Of a stretch of DNA of 64,000 nt, positions 40,864 to 49,732 are shown one piece after another; the stretch's first letter is position 1; each line of letters starts with the position of its first letter. The position numbers and the translations under genes were made by a program. The notes beneath the pieces were generated by a model that had not been told where the DNA came from, did no database searches, and worked only from the letters and a program-made list of their open reading frames with translations. The DNA comes from Caedibacter sp. 37-49 (GTDB lineage Bacteria; Pseudomonadota; Alphaproteobacteria; Caedimonadales; Caedimonadaceae): positions 17,149 through 81,148 of the forward strand of contig MKUV01000018.1 in assembly GCA_001898725.1 (NCBI GenBank), given 5' to 3'.

Positions 40864-41111
40864 ATGCGCGAGGAAGTAAAGCTAAATATAACGCTAAACA
40901 AAAACGCGAACCCGAGCATATTGAGGAAGGATATTAGCAAAAGGGCATTTCTGAAAAAGAAGGTAAAAAAAGAGCGTGGGCTACGGTAAATAAGATTCAC
41001 GGTGGCGGCGCCAAAGGCGGATCTGGAAGTGAGGAAACTAAAGACTCTTCACATGTTAAAAAGGGTAGACGTATTGGAGGGAAAAAACAAGCCAGTCGCA
41101 CGTCAGAATAG
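40864..41111 (+). pseudogene. Plasmid-stabilization-like small basic protein, inactivated
   Basis: RGSKAKYNAKQKREPEHIEEGY*QKGISEKEGKKRAWATVNKIHGGGAKGGSGSEETKDSSHVKKGRRIGGKKQASRTSE*; in-frame TAG at 40935..40937 and probable 1-nt loss after the ATG. Confidence 0.7.
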
Positions 41112-41202
41112 CTTTCATCTTAAGCAAAAAAAGCAGCAAGAACGCGCAAAACAAGGCAACATTAAGAGGGATGTTAAGATAAAAATTCTTCTCAATTTAA
41201 AT

Positions 41203-41252
41203 GAATTTTCTTGATTTTTGAACAAAAATTTATTATACTGATTTATAGATAG
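41203..41252 (+). repeat. Direct repeat copy 2, promoter-like
   Basis: GAATTTTCTTGATTTTTGAACAAAAATTTATTATACTGATTTATAGAT; contains TTGATT-17 bp-TATACT. Confidence 0.65.
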
Positions 41253-41426
41253 AAATAAAAAAATAAATTATCTAAAAAAGAACTTTATTCCTATTTATCC
41301 TCTTCACTTTTAGCATTTGAAAGCTTTTAGAAAGAGCAATTTTAGCTTAGGCTCAGGTTTTACTAAAGGATGAACTGTGTCTAGAGAAAAAGATAAAAAA
41401 ACGAAAATTTTAAACAGGAGGTCATA

Positions 41427-41591
41427 ATGACATTTGATAAAAACGAAACTAAAGAATTACCTATAAATTCTGATATAAGTGAAGAAACTGCCTTAGAAAG
41501 CGAGCAAGCTGTTATAGAAGCTCTTGAACTTTATCTGCGGCTTTCGTCTTTGACGCGAGCACATCCTTTGCCGCGGTGGGTTATGTGGTAG
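41427..41591 (+). CDS. Small hypothetical protein, 54 aa, possibly phage-derived
   Basis: MTFDKNETKELPINSDISEETALESEQAVIEALELYLRLSSLTRAHPLPRWVMW*, AGGAGG RBS upstream, 9 bp before next gene. Confidence 0.5.
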   Translation: MTFDKNETKELPINSDISEETALESEQAVIEALELYLRLSSLTRAHPLPRWVMW

Positions 41592-41600
41592 GAGGGAAGA

Positions 41601-42122
41601 ATGGAAACTGAACTTACGATTGAAGGAGGAGGGTTCCCGCCCTTCTCAGCACGCGGCTGCCAACAAGTACTGACGCCTATCCGTAACGGTGAATATCGCC
41701 GAACCGTGGAAGGAAAGTTGATGTTTATTGGAAACGATTCTCATCACAAGTATCACACAAAAATTCAAGGGCAAGATAAAACGATTCCAGCTATTGAAAA
41801 ATGGTGGCGCGGTCAACATGTTCGTGTTGGGTGCATTCAACGGTTATGTCAAGAGTTTATTAGCAACGGTGTTACGCAAACGATAAAGCTTGCACGGTTG
41901 CCAGTTGAAGGATCAGTTATTATTTTTGATGAACTCCAAAAAGCTTACCGACTTGCAAGTGAGCAAGGCGTAGAGGTAACGCTTAAAGAGGTGCCGCCAA
42001 CAGGAAAGCCTCTTTTCATTAGCTATCGTCCTCTCCTTGAAATGATGATGACGCACCATGCCATTCAAACGGATGAGTGGGGTCACCAAGTCGGGTGGGT
42101 GATAGAATTAGAAGAAGTTTAA
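41601..42122 (+). CDS. Phage-like hypothetical protein, 173 aa
   Basis: TIEGGGFPPFSARGCQQVLTPI...GNDSHHKYHTKIQGQDKTIPAIEKWWRGQHVRVGCIQRL looks like a phage/prophage protein family; exact function not recognised. Confidence 0.5.
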   Translation: METELTIEGGGFPPFSARGCQQVLTPIRNGEYRRTVEGKLMFIGNDSHHKYHTKIQGQDKTIPAIEKWWRGQHVRVGCIQRLCQEFISNGVTQTIKLARLPVEGSVIIFDELQKAYRLASEQGVEVTLKEVPPTGKPLFISYRPLLEMMMTHHAIQTDEWGHQVGWVIELEEV

Positions 42123-42195
42123 TGAAGACTAGACATTTCTCTTTACTCTTGTGTAAGATACAGGATTCAAATGACAAGAGTAAGCAATATAAGTC

Positions 42196-44142
42196 ATGCC
42201 GAGAAAAGAAATAACCTATGCAACATTAAAAGTTGACCCAGAAGATCGTCCTTATCGTGCGCCTAAAAACAAAGCGCCCCAGACGTCTGCTAAACAGAAA
42301 AAACCTATAAAACCCAAAGCTTCTCGTGGAGGAAAGTCAAAATTTGTAGCGTGGTTTTTTTCACTTCTCATTTGGGGCATCGTTTTAGGGGGATTTGCAT
42401 TAGTCTGGTTTGCATATGACCTTCCTGATATTAAGCGACTGGAGTTAACAACACGAGAGCCAAGTGTCACATTGTTGGCGCGTGATGGAACAACAATTGC
42501 GACTTATGGGGATCTTTATGGTGCTTTTGTGCATGTGAAAGACCTTCCAGCTTATGTGCCGCAAGCCATTTTAGCGACAGAAGATCGTCGTTTTTATGAG
42601 CATTTCGGTGTGGACGTATGGGGTATTTTGCGGGCTGCTTGGACGAATTTCCGTGCAGGATCAGTTGTTCAAGGAGGCAGTACCATTACACAGCAGCTGG
42701 CAAAGAATTTTCTTCTTTCAGAAAAGCTTTATGAACCCAATGACCGTTCTCTTCGTCGTAAAGTGCAAGAAGTCTTACTTGCCTTATGGCTTGAAACGCA
42801 TCTTAAAAAGGAACAAATCCTCTCAATTTATTTAAATCGTGTTTACTTAGGCGCTGGAGTTTACGGAATTAATGCCGCCGCTTGGCGTTATTTTGGCGAA
42901 TCTGCTAAAGAGCTTTCTCTTTATCAAGCCGCTGTCATCGCTGGACTTTTGAAAGCTCCTTCACGATATTCTCCAATTAGCAATCCTGAGCTCGCTCATT
43001 CGCGGGCTAAAGTTGTTCTTTCAGCTATGGTTGATGCAGGCTATGTGAACGTGCAAACTGTACAGAAATATCAGACTTTACCAGAACAGCTCGTAAAAAC
43101 AAAAAATGAAGCCTTGGTTGGACGTTATTTTGCGGATTGGATTTTTGAAACTTTAGATGAATACATTGGAAAACCTTCTGAAGATATTGTTGTAAAAACA
43201 ACCTTGGATTCTCGTTTGCAAAAACTTGCAGAAGAAAGTGTTGTAAATGTGCTGACAACCGACGGCCCTAAGTTTGACGCGAGTCAAGCATCCTTGGTAT
43301 CAATGACACCAGACGGGGGAGTTCGCGCTATGGTTGGCGGGGTCAATTATACGCAAAGCCAATTTAATCGCGCGACACAAGCGAAGCGCCAGACAGGTTC
43401 TTCATTTAAGTTCTTTGTTTTTATGGCAGCGCTTGAACATGAGTATACGCCTGAAACGATGGTAAGCGATGTGCCCATGCAGATTGGCAAATGGAAACCG
43501 AAAAACTATACGTGGCAAAGCCGAGGTGAAGTCTCCTTAAAAGATGGCTTTGCGTATTCTGTAAATGCTATGCCTGTTCGTTTAGCTTATCGGTTAGGCT
43601 TGCCAACAGTCACAAAAATGGCACGTCGTTTGGGGCTAACAAGTCCAATGCCTAAAGATTTAACAATTGTTTTAGGGTCAGGCGAAGCCACGCTTCTTGA
43701 ATTATCCGCAGCTTATGCAACAATTGCTAATCATGGGTTTGGCGTATGGCCTTATGGAATTATTGAAGTTAGAAATGGCCAGGGGGAGTTGCTCTATAAA
43801 AGAAAAAGCCAGGGGGCTGGACGCATTTTACAACCTCAGACAGTCAAAGATGGCTTAAAACTTATGGAAGCTGCATTTTCATATGGTACCGGTAAAGGCG
43901 CTAATATCGGGCGTCCTTGTGCGGGCAAGACAGGAACAAGCCAAAAGTATCGAGATGCTTGGGCAGTTGGATTTACGCCTGATCTTGTAACGGGCGTGTG
44001 GATGGGAAATGATGATAATAAATCAATGAAGAAGGTGACGGGCGGAAGATTGCCGGCAAAGATTTGGAAACAGTTCATGTCTAAAGCTCATGAGGGTTAT
44101 CCTGTACATTATTTTCCAACAGAAGACAGCTTAACGAATTAA
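42196..44142 (+). CDS. Penicillin-binding protein 1A (transglycosylase/transpeptidase)
   Basis: ATEDRRFYEHFGVDVWGILRA, GGSTITQQLAKN, RQTGSSFKFFVFMAAL, GKTGTSQKYRDAWAVGFTPDLVTGVWMGND. Confidence 0.93.
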   Translation: MPRKEITYATLKVDPEDRPYRAPKNKAPQTSAKQKKPIKPKASRGGKSKFVAWFFSLLIWGIVLGGFALVWFAYDLPDIKRLELTTREPSVTLLARDGTTIATYGDLYGAFVHVKDLPAYVPQAILATEDRRFYEHFGVDVWGILRAAWTNFRAGSVVQGGSTITQQLAKNFLLSEKLYEPNDRSLRRKVQEVLLALWLETHLKKEQILSIYLNRVYLGAGVYGINAAAWRYFGESAKELSLYQAAVIAGLLKAPSRYSPISNPELAHSRAKVVLSAMVDAGYVNVQTVQKYQTLPEQLVKTKNEALVGRYFADWIFETLDEYIGKPSEDIVVKTTLDSRLQKLAEESVVNVLTTDGPKFDASQASLVSMTPDGGVRAMVGGVNYTQSQFNRATQAKRQTGSSFKFFVFMAALEHEYTPETMVSDVPMQIGKWKPKNYTWQSRGEVSLKDGFAYSVNAMPVRLAYRLGLPTVTKMARRLGLTSPMPKDLTIVLGSGEATLLELSAAYATIANHGFGVWPYGIIEVRNGQGELLYKRKSQGAGRILQPQTVKDGLKLMEAAFSYGTGKGANIGRPCAGKTGTSQKYRDAWAVGFTPDLVTGVWMGNDDNKSMKKVTGGRLPAKIWKQFMSKAHEGYPVHYFPTEDSLTN

Positions 44143-44180
44143 GGATATTACATTTTTTTGAAAAATTAGCATAATTGTGC

Positions 44181-44209
44181 TTGACAATCGTAACGTTTGG
44201 TAACATAAT
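44181..44209 (+). promoter_or_regulatory. sigma70-like promoter with internal direct repeat
   Basis: TTGACA - 17 bp - CATAAT with GTAAC-N5-GTAAC (44190..44204) in the spacer. Confidence 0.5.
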
Positions 44210-44231
44210 TCAAATAGAGGAGTATAGAAAA

Positions 44232-44840
44232 ATGATTGAAAAAATTAAAAAAAATTCACATGGGGGTGCTCGAAAAGGCGCAGGACGAAAAAAGGGTTCT
44301 GGAAAATTTGGTGAACCCACGCAAGTAATGCGTGTTCCTATTAGTAGAATTGGAGAAATTAAAGATATGTTGCTGAAATTTCCCAAAAAATTAAAGCCTG
44401 AACCCGGTGGAACAAAGGCAAGTGCTGTTTACTGGAATGCGTTGTCACCAAGTTCACAACCTTTAACACTCTTTGATGCGCGCGTCGCAGCCGGAGCACC
44501 ATCCCCTGCAGAAGATTTTAGTGATGGTCAGTTGGATCTGAATGAACATCTATTGAAAAATCCTCAAAGCACATTTTTTGTGCGCGTTAATGGAGATTCG
44601 ATGATTAATGCAGGAATTAATCCAGAAGATCTTCTGATTGTTGATCGCTCAATTCGGCCAGCGCAAGGACGTGTCGTGATTGCAGTTGTGAATGGCGAAC
44701 TTACGGTTAAACGTTTATTTAAAGAAAATAATAAAGTTTTCTTAATGCCTGAAAATCCAAATTATCCAGCACTTGAAATTACCGAAGAAATGGATTTCAT
44801 GATTTGGGGAGTTGTCACGAATGTTATTCACGCTGTCTAA
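44232..44840 (+). CDS. umuD: UmuD/LexA-like S24 family protein
   Basis: GGARKGAGRKKGSGKFGEPTQVMRVP N-terminus; FFVRVNGDSMINAGINPEDLLIVDRSIRPAQGRVVIAVVNGELTVKRL catalytic Ser/Lys motif. Start set to internal ATG. Confidence 0.85.
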   Translation: MIEKIKKNSHGGARKGAGRKKGSGKFGEPTQVMRVPISRIGEIKDMLLKFPKKLKPEPGGTKASAVYWNALSPSSQPLTLFDARVAAGAPSPAEDFSDGQLDLNEHLLKNPQSTFFVRVNGDSMINAGINPEDLLIVDRSIRPAQGRVVIAVVNGELTVKRLFKENNKVFLMPENPNYPALEITEEMDFMIWGVVTNVIHAV

Positions 44841-44940
44841 ATGAGAGATAAAAAAGCAAAATAATTTTTATTTTAAGAATAACTTTAATAAAAAATTAAG
44901 GTTTTGATGTTTTACTAACACTAGTCTTTCAGCATGGATC

Positions 44941-44972
44941 CCCAGACCTTTAGGTCTGGGTTTTCCTTTTTT
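44941..44972 (+). terminator. Rho-independent terminator
   Basis: CCCAGACC-ttta-GGTCTGGG followed by TTTTCCTTTTTT. Confidence 0.85.
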
Positions 44973-45082
44973 AATCAGTTTATTTTTAATGATAGCGTTT
45001 TCTTAGCACGCCACTTATCTTAAGCGACTTAGAAGATCTCCTTGGAATTCACGTCATATCACTAACGAACTAATGGAAATCT

Positions 45083-45949
45083 ATGGCCTATATCTTTAAC
45101 CGTGAAATCCTACAACAACTTAAAAGCAGTCTAGAATTATTGAAAGTGATTTTAGGTCCAGATCTTTTAGGAGTCTATCTTTACGGTTCTTCTCTTGTAG
45201 GAGGATTACAAAAATATAGTGACATTGATTTATTTGTTATTACCCATCGTGCAACAACTTATGAGGAAAAAACGAGATTAGTTGCTAATCTTCTGAAAAT
45301 CTCAGGTATTTACATGAAAAGTTCAAAATTGCCTATTGAAATGACTCTTGTTGAGAAAACAGCGATTAATCCTTGGCAATATCCCCCACACTTTGATTTT
45401 CAATATGGTGAGTGGTTGCGTACATCCTTTGAAAAGGACATTATCGAACCCTGGTTAACTTATGAAATGCCTGATCTTGCGTTGATTGTTACTCAAGTTT
45501 TACTGAAGAGCCAGACTTTATGGGGTGTAGAATGTAAGCTGCTATTGGCGCCTGTACCATATCACGATTTTATGAAAGCGATGCTTCATGATTTAAATAG
45601 GCTTGCCGCAGATCTTGAGTATGATACGCGAAATGTTTTGCTTACTTATGCGCGAATCTGGAGTACTTTAGAAACGAATGCAATAAGATCTAAACCTGCA
45701 GCAGCAGATTGGGTAATAAATAGATTGCCTGCAATATACCAACCTGTTATGACGCGAGCTAAAGCAATTTGTATTGGTATGGAAAATGAACATTGGGAGG
45801 ATATCAAAGCGCTTATAAAATCTTGTTCAGGTTTTATGGTGGACAAAATCAATGCGCAGATTCCCTTGATGACTTTCGATGATCCGAATAAGATAATAAA
45901 ATTAGTTGAAGAACCGCTTTCTGGAGATTCCTCATTTCTCTCGAGATGA
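45083..45949 (+). CDS. Aminoglycoside adenylyltransferase-like nucleotidyltransferase (AadA-like)
   Basis: LGVYLYGSSLVGGLQKYSDIDLFVITHR nucleotidyltransferase motif; C-terminal VLLTYARIWSTLETNAIRSKPAAADWVINRLP typical of AadA. Confidence 0.83.
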   Translation: MAYIFNREILQQLKSSLELLKVILGPDLLGVYLYGSSLVGGLQKYSDIDLFVITHRATTYEEKTRLVANLLKISGIYMKSSKLPIEMTLVEKTAINPWQYPPHFDFQYGEWLRTSFEKDIIEPWLTYEMPDLALIVTQVLLKSQTLWGVECKLLLAPVPYHDFMKAMLHDLNRLAADLEYDTRNVLLTYARIWSTLETNAIRSKPAAADWVINRLPAIYQPVMTRAKAICIGMENEHWEDIKALIKSCSGFMVDKINAQIPLMTFDDPNKIIKLVEEPLSGDSSFLSR

Positions 45950-45989
45950 AGAAGCAAACTTTCATTTGTTTATCAGTTTGAAGTAAAAA

Positions 45990-46018
45990 AAGAAGCTTGA
46001 ATTTCCAAGCTTCTTTTA
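45990..46018. terminator. Bidirectional terminator
   Basis: AAGAAGCTTG-aatttc-CAAGCTTCTT flanked by A and T tracts. Confidence 0.75.
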
Positions 46019-46064
46019 ACGTCATTATCTTAATCGAATGTATTTTAGGATTCTAACATAGAAA

Positions 46065-46301
46065 TTAAAGATCAACTTTCTTGGCGACAGCTAATTTTAT
46101 AAAGGGCTTGATATTTTCACGTTCGTCAAAACCTTCCTCATTAAAACTTTCTTCGTCAGCACTTTCTTTTTCAAAGTTTTCTCCTTCAAAACTTTTGGGA
46201 GAAAGCACTAGAGAAATCAAAGTTAAACTTAAGTAGGAAATTTTCTTGAATGTTTTAGAAGAGGAAGTAGTCATCTTAATCTCCATTGTTAGTAGAATCA
46301 T
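46065..46301 (-). CDS. Small secreted acidic protein
   Basis: Hydrophobic N-terminal segment, EGENFEKESADEESFNEEGFDERE acidic stretch. Confidence 0.45.
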   Translation of the reverse strand: MILLTMEIKMTTSSSKTFKKISYLSLTLISLVLSPKSFEGENFEKESADEESFNEEGFDERENIKPFIKLAVAKKVDL

Positions 46302-46496
46302 GCTAATCTCTTATGATTAGTAATTATTATTTTTTGGTAAAATGGATTTAATTTAAAGACGTAATAAATACGGTAGTCGTCGTTAAATTTAGTTCTTCTA
46401 TAATGACGACTATTAAGTGGATTCGTTCGCAGATATTAAATTCTTGTTCTGAAAGAATTTAATTCCATTCTTGAAAGACTCTGGTATAACACCTGT

Positions 46497-46739
46497 ATGT
46501 TAAAATCAATAATCGTAAGGTTTTTTTTAGGTTTAATCTGGCTTTATAGGGTTGGAATTTCACCCTTTATGCCAAGCCGCTGCCGTTTTCTTCCAACGTG
46601 CTCAGAATATGCCTATCTTGCGTTTCAAGAATATGGCATTTTACAGGGATTAATTTTAACGGTAAAAAGACTTTTACGCTGTCACCCATGGGGGGAAGCA
46701 GGTTTAGATCCCCTGCCACGAAAAAGGCTAAAGGAGTAA
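46497..46739 (+). CDS. yidD: Membrane protein insertion efficiency factor
   Basis: GLIWLYRVGISPFMPSRCRFLPTCSEYAYLAFQEYG...RLLRCHPWGEAGLDPLP. Confidence 0.95.
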   Translation: MLKSIIVRFFLGLIWLYRVGISPFMPSRCRFLPTCSEYAYLAFQEYGILQGLILTVKRLLRCHPWGEAGLDPLPRKRLKE

Positions 46740-46741
46740 AA

Positions 46742-48451
46742 ATGGACAATAACGATAAACGTAATCTTTATTTTATGGTAATTATCACAACCGCAGTCTT
46801 GTTGGGGTGGAGTTATTTTTTTGAGAAACCTCGCCAAGCCGAGCGTCAGCAAACACAAGCAACGACTGTGGCCTCACAGGCGAGCATTCCAAATGCTGAA
46901 CCTGTTAAACCTGTTGAACGCGAAGAAGCTTTGAAACAAAGTAAACGTGTTTTAATTGAGACCTCCACATTAAAAGGATCACTCAATCTTCAAGGACTCA
47001 AAATTGATGATATCATTTTAAAGAATTATCGTGAAGCTCCTGATCCTAAAAGTGAACAAATTACGTTCCTAAACCCATTATCTTCAAAAACACCTTACTA
47101 TGGAGAATTTGGGTGGGTGAGTGATAAAAAAACAGTGAAGCTTCCTGATGCTGATACTGTATGGACAGCAGATCAAACTGTTTTAACGCCTAAAAATCCT
47201 GTTAAGCTTTTTTGGGATAATGGAGAAGATCTTCGATTTGAGGTAGAAATAGCTGTCGATGAAAATTACCTTTTCTCTGTGACTCAACGTGTTTTCAATC
47301 AAATGAAAGAATCAATAACGCTCCAACCTTATGGGCTTATTTCACGTCACGGTATGCCCCAAACATCCGGGTTTATGATTCTTCATGAGGGACCATTAGG
47401 ATATTTAAATAATAAACTTCAAGAAATTAATTATAAAGATTTACAAAAAGGAGACCAGAGTCAAATAAGCCAAGGAGGGTGGCTTGGGGTAACGGACAAG
47501 TATTGGCTAACGGCTTTTATTCCTGATCAGACGCAAGAGGTTAAAGCAAGTTTTCGCCAGGTCGGATCTCCTTCCCAAGAACGCTTCCAAGTTGATTATT
47601 TGATGACAACACCCGTTCTACAAGCTGGAGGTGTTCAAGAAACCAAGAGTTCTTTCTTTGCGGGGGCTAAAATCTTAAACCTTTTAGATAGTTATGAAGC
47701 TAAATTAAATGTTAAACATTTTGACTTAGCAGTTGATTTCGGATGGTTTTACTTCTTAACAAAACCCATTTTCCATATTCTAACGCTTGCGCATGAATGG
47801 CTAGGAAATTTTGGCCTTGCAATTATGTTGTTAACTGTTTTGCTAAAATTATTGATGTTTCCTTTAGCCAATAAGTCGTATCGATCAATGGCACAAATGA
47901 AGCGGTTAACGCCTCAAATTACGCGCCTTCGCGAAAGATATGGCGAAGATAAGCTGCGCATGAATCAGGAAATGATGGCACTTTATAAGAAAGAAAAAAT
48001 AAATCCTATGGCAGGATGCTTACCGATGGTTGTGCAAATTCCTGTTTTCTTTGCACTTTATAAAGTTCTTTTTGTGAGCATAGAAATGCGACAGGCGCCT
48101 TTTTATGGTTGGATTCATGATCTTTCTGCGCCCGATCCTACAAGCCTTTTTAATCTCTTTGGCTTGCTTCCATGGACGCCCCCAACTTATTTAATGATTG
48201 GTATTTGGCCATTATTGATGGGGCTTTCTATGTTTGTTCAACAGAAGTTAAATCCCCCACCTTCAGATCCTGCGCAAGCAAAGATTTTTATGATTATGCC
48301 TGTGATGTTTACAGTTATGTTTGCTCAATTCCCTGCAGGCTTAGTCATTTATTGGACATGGAGCAATTTATTAACAATTTTGCAACAATGGGCCATGATG
48401 TCTTTGCACAACAAAGATCAACAGAAGAAAGCGATCGTAAAGAAAAAATGA
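46742..48451 (+). CDS. yidC: Membrane protein insertase YidC
   Basis: MDNNDKRNLYFMVIITTAVLLGW N-terminus; MNQEMMALYKKEKINPMAGCLPMVVQIPVFFALYKVLF. Confidence 0.96.
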   Translation: MDNNDKRNLYFMVIITTAVLLGWSYFFEKPRQAERQQTQATTVASQASIPNAEPVKPVEREEALKQSKRVLIETSTLKGSLNLQGLKIDDIILKNYREAPDPKSEQITFLNPLSSKTPYYGEFGWVSDKKTVKLPDADTVWTADQTVLTPKNPVKLFWDNGEDLRFEVEIAVDENYLFSVTQRVFNQMKESITLQPYGLISRHGMPQTSGFMILHEGPLGYLNNKLQEINYKDLQKGDQSQISQGGWLGVTDKYWLTAFIPDQTQEVKASFRQVGSPSQERFQVDYLMTTPVLQAGGVQETKSSFFAGAKILNLLDSYEAKLNVKHFDLAVDFGWFYFLTKPIFHILTLAHEWLGNFGLAIMLLTVLLKLLMFPLANKSYRSMAQMKRLTPQITRLRERYGEDKLRMNQEMMALYKKEKINPMAGCLPMVVQIPVFFALYKVLFVSIEMRQAPFYGWIHDLSAPDPTSLFNLFGLLPWTPPTYLMIGIWPLLMGLSMFVQQKLNPPPSDPAQAKIFMIMPVMFTVMFAQFPAGLVIYWTWSNLLTILQQWAMMSLHNKDQQKKAIVKKK

Positions 48452-48463
48452 GAATAGATTTCA

Positions 48464-49093
48464 ATGCAAGACATATCAGGAAAAGACGCAAAATCTCTTT
48501 CTAAACTGTTTGGTTCAGAAGTGCTTTTTATGCGCGGCGTTAATCGGGTAGAAGATTTACCCCCACTTACACTTCCTGAGATTGCTTTTGCAGGGCGTTC
48601 AAATGTTGGTAAGTCAAGCCTTATTAATGCTGTTCTTGGGCGCCGTGATGTAGCACGTACATCAAATACACCGGGACGTACTCAAGAGATTAATTTTTTT
48701 AATGTCGCTAAGTCTCTTATTTTTGTGGATCTGCCTGGTTATGGTTATGCCCGGGAGAGTAAAAGTAAGATTAAAGCTTGGAACAAACTAATACGCCTTT
48801 ATTTAAAGGGGCGCGCGAGTTTAAAGCGTGTATTCTTGCTTATTGACAGTCGTCACGGTCTCAAACCAAATGATTTAGAAATTATGGAAATGCTTGATGA
48901 AGCAGCTGTTTCATATCAATTAATTCTCACAAAATGTGATAAAATAAAACCTTCTGAGGTTGCGAAAATTTTAAATCTTACTTTTCAAGAAGCTGCCAAA
49001 CATGCCGCAGCGTTTCCAGACGTACTAACGACGAGCTCTCTTTCAAAAGATGGAATTGAAGTTGTACGAATGACAATCTCGCAGTTTGTGTAA
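48464..49093 (+). CDS. engB: Ribosome biogenesis GTPase YihA/YsxC/EngB
   Basis: EIAFAGRSNVGKSSLINAVLGRRDVARTSNTPGRTQEINFF, DLPGYGYA, LTKCDK. Confidence 0.95.
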   Translation: MQDISGKDAKSLSKLFGSEVLFMRGVNRVEDLPPLTLPEIAFAGRSNVGKSSLINAVLGRRDVARTSNTPGRTQEINFFNVAKSLIFVDLPGYGYARESKSKIKAWNKLIRLYLKGRASLKRVFLLIDSRHGLKPNDLEIMEMLDEAAVSYQLILTKCDKIKPSEVAKILNLTFQEAAKHAAAFPDVLTTSSLSKDGIEVVRMTISQFV

Positions 49094-49162
49094 AGTCATA
49101 CTTGCAATCCTTATTATTTTTACGCATTTTAAAGTTATTATGTAATCATAAGAGGTATTCCC

Positions 49163-49732
49163 GTGAAACACCCGTACGTTTGGCTTTCAATCTTCACTCT
49201 ATGTTTTAATCACTCAATCCTTCACGCAGAAAAAAAGACGAACAACGTTGAAGAAATAGGTTCGTTTGGAGATTGGAAAGCCTATGCAACTTCTGAGAAA
49301 AAGAAAAAAATTTGCTATATGGTGAGCCTTCCTAAAAAGCAAGAAGGTGATTTTAAAAAACGCGGTAAAGTTTATGCGATGATTACGCATCGGCCTGCCT
49401 CTAAAAGCTTTAATGTTGTCAGTTTCCATGCAGGCTATAAGTTTCCAAAAAATTCTAAAGTCCTTCTCTCAATACAAACAGGAAAACATAAAAAAGAATA
49501 TGATCTTTTCACTGACAATGAAACAGCATGGGCGATGTCTGATGGTGATGATCAAGAGATTACGAAGCGTCTAACAAAAGTTGGCGAAACTTTAATTGTT
49601 GAAGGGACTTCTTCTAAAGGCACAAAGACAACAGATACCTATTCATTGAAAGGTTCAATGCTAGCTTATAAAGCGATTTGTGAAGCCTGCAAAGCAAGTG
49701 ATATGGAAACTTTGAAAAAATCTACTCAATAA
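49163..49732 (+). CDS. Invasion-associated locus B (IalB)-like secreted protein
   Basis: Signal peptide; GSFGDWKAYATSEKKKKICYMVSLPKK ... YKAICEAC layout of IalB family. Confidence 0.7.
   Translation: MKHPYVWLSIFTLCFNHSILHAEKKTNNVEEIGSFGDWKAYATSEKKKKICYMVSLPKKQEGDFKKRGKVYAMITHRPASKSFNVVSFHAGYKFPKNSKVLLSIQTGKHKKEYDLFTDNETAWAMSDGDDQEITKRLTKVGETLIVEGTSSKGTKTTDTYSLKGSMLAYKAICEACKASDMETLKKSTQ

Noticed and set aside
41002-41214. ORF MAAPKADLEVRKLKTLHMLK...
   Set aside because: Out-of-frame reading of the plasmid-stabilization-like pseudogene at 40864..41111.
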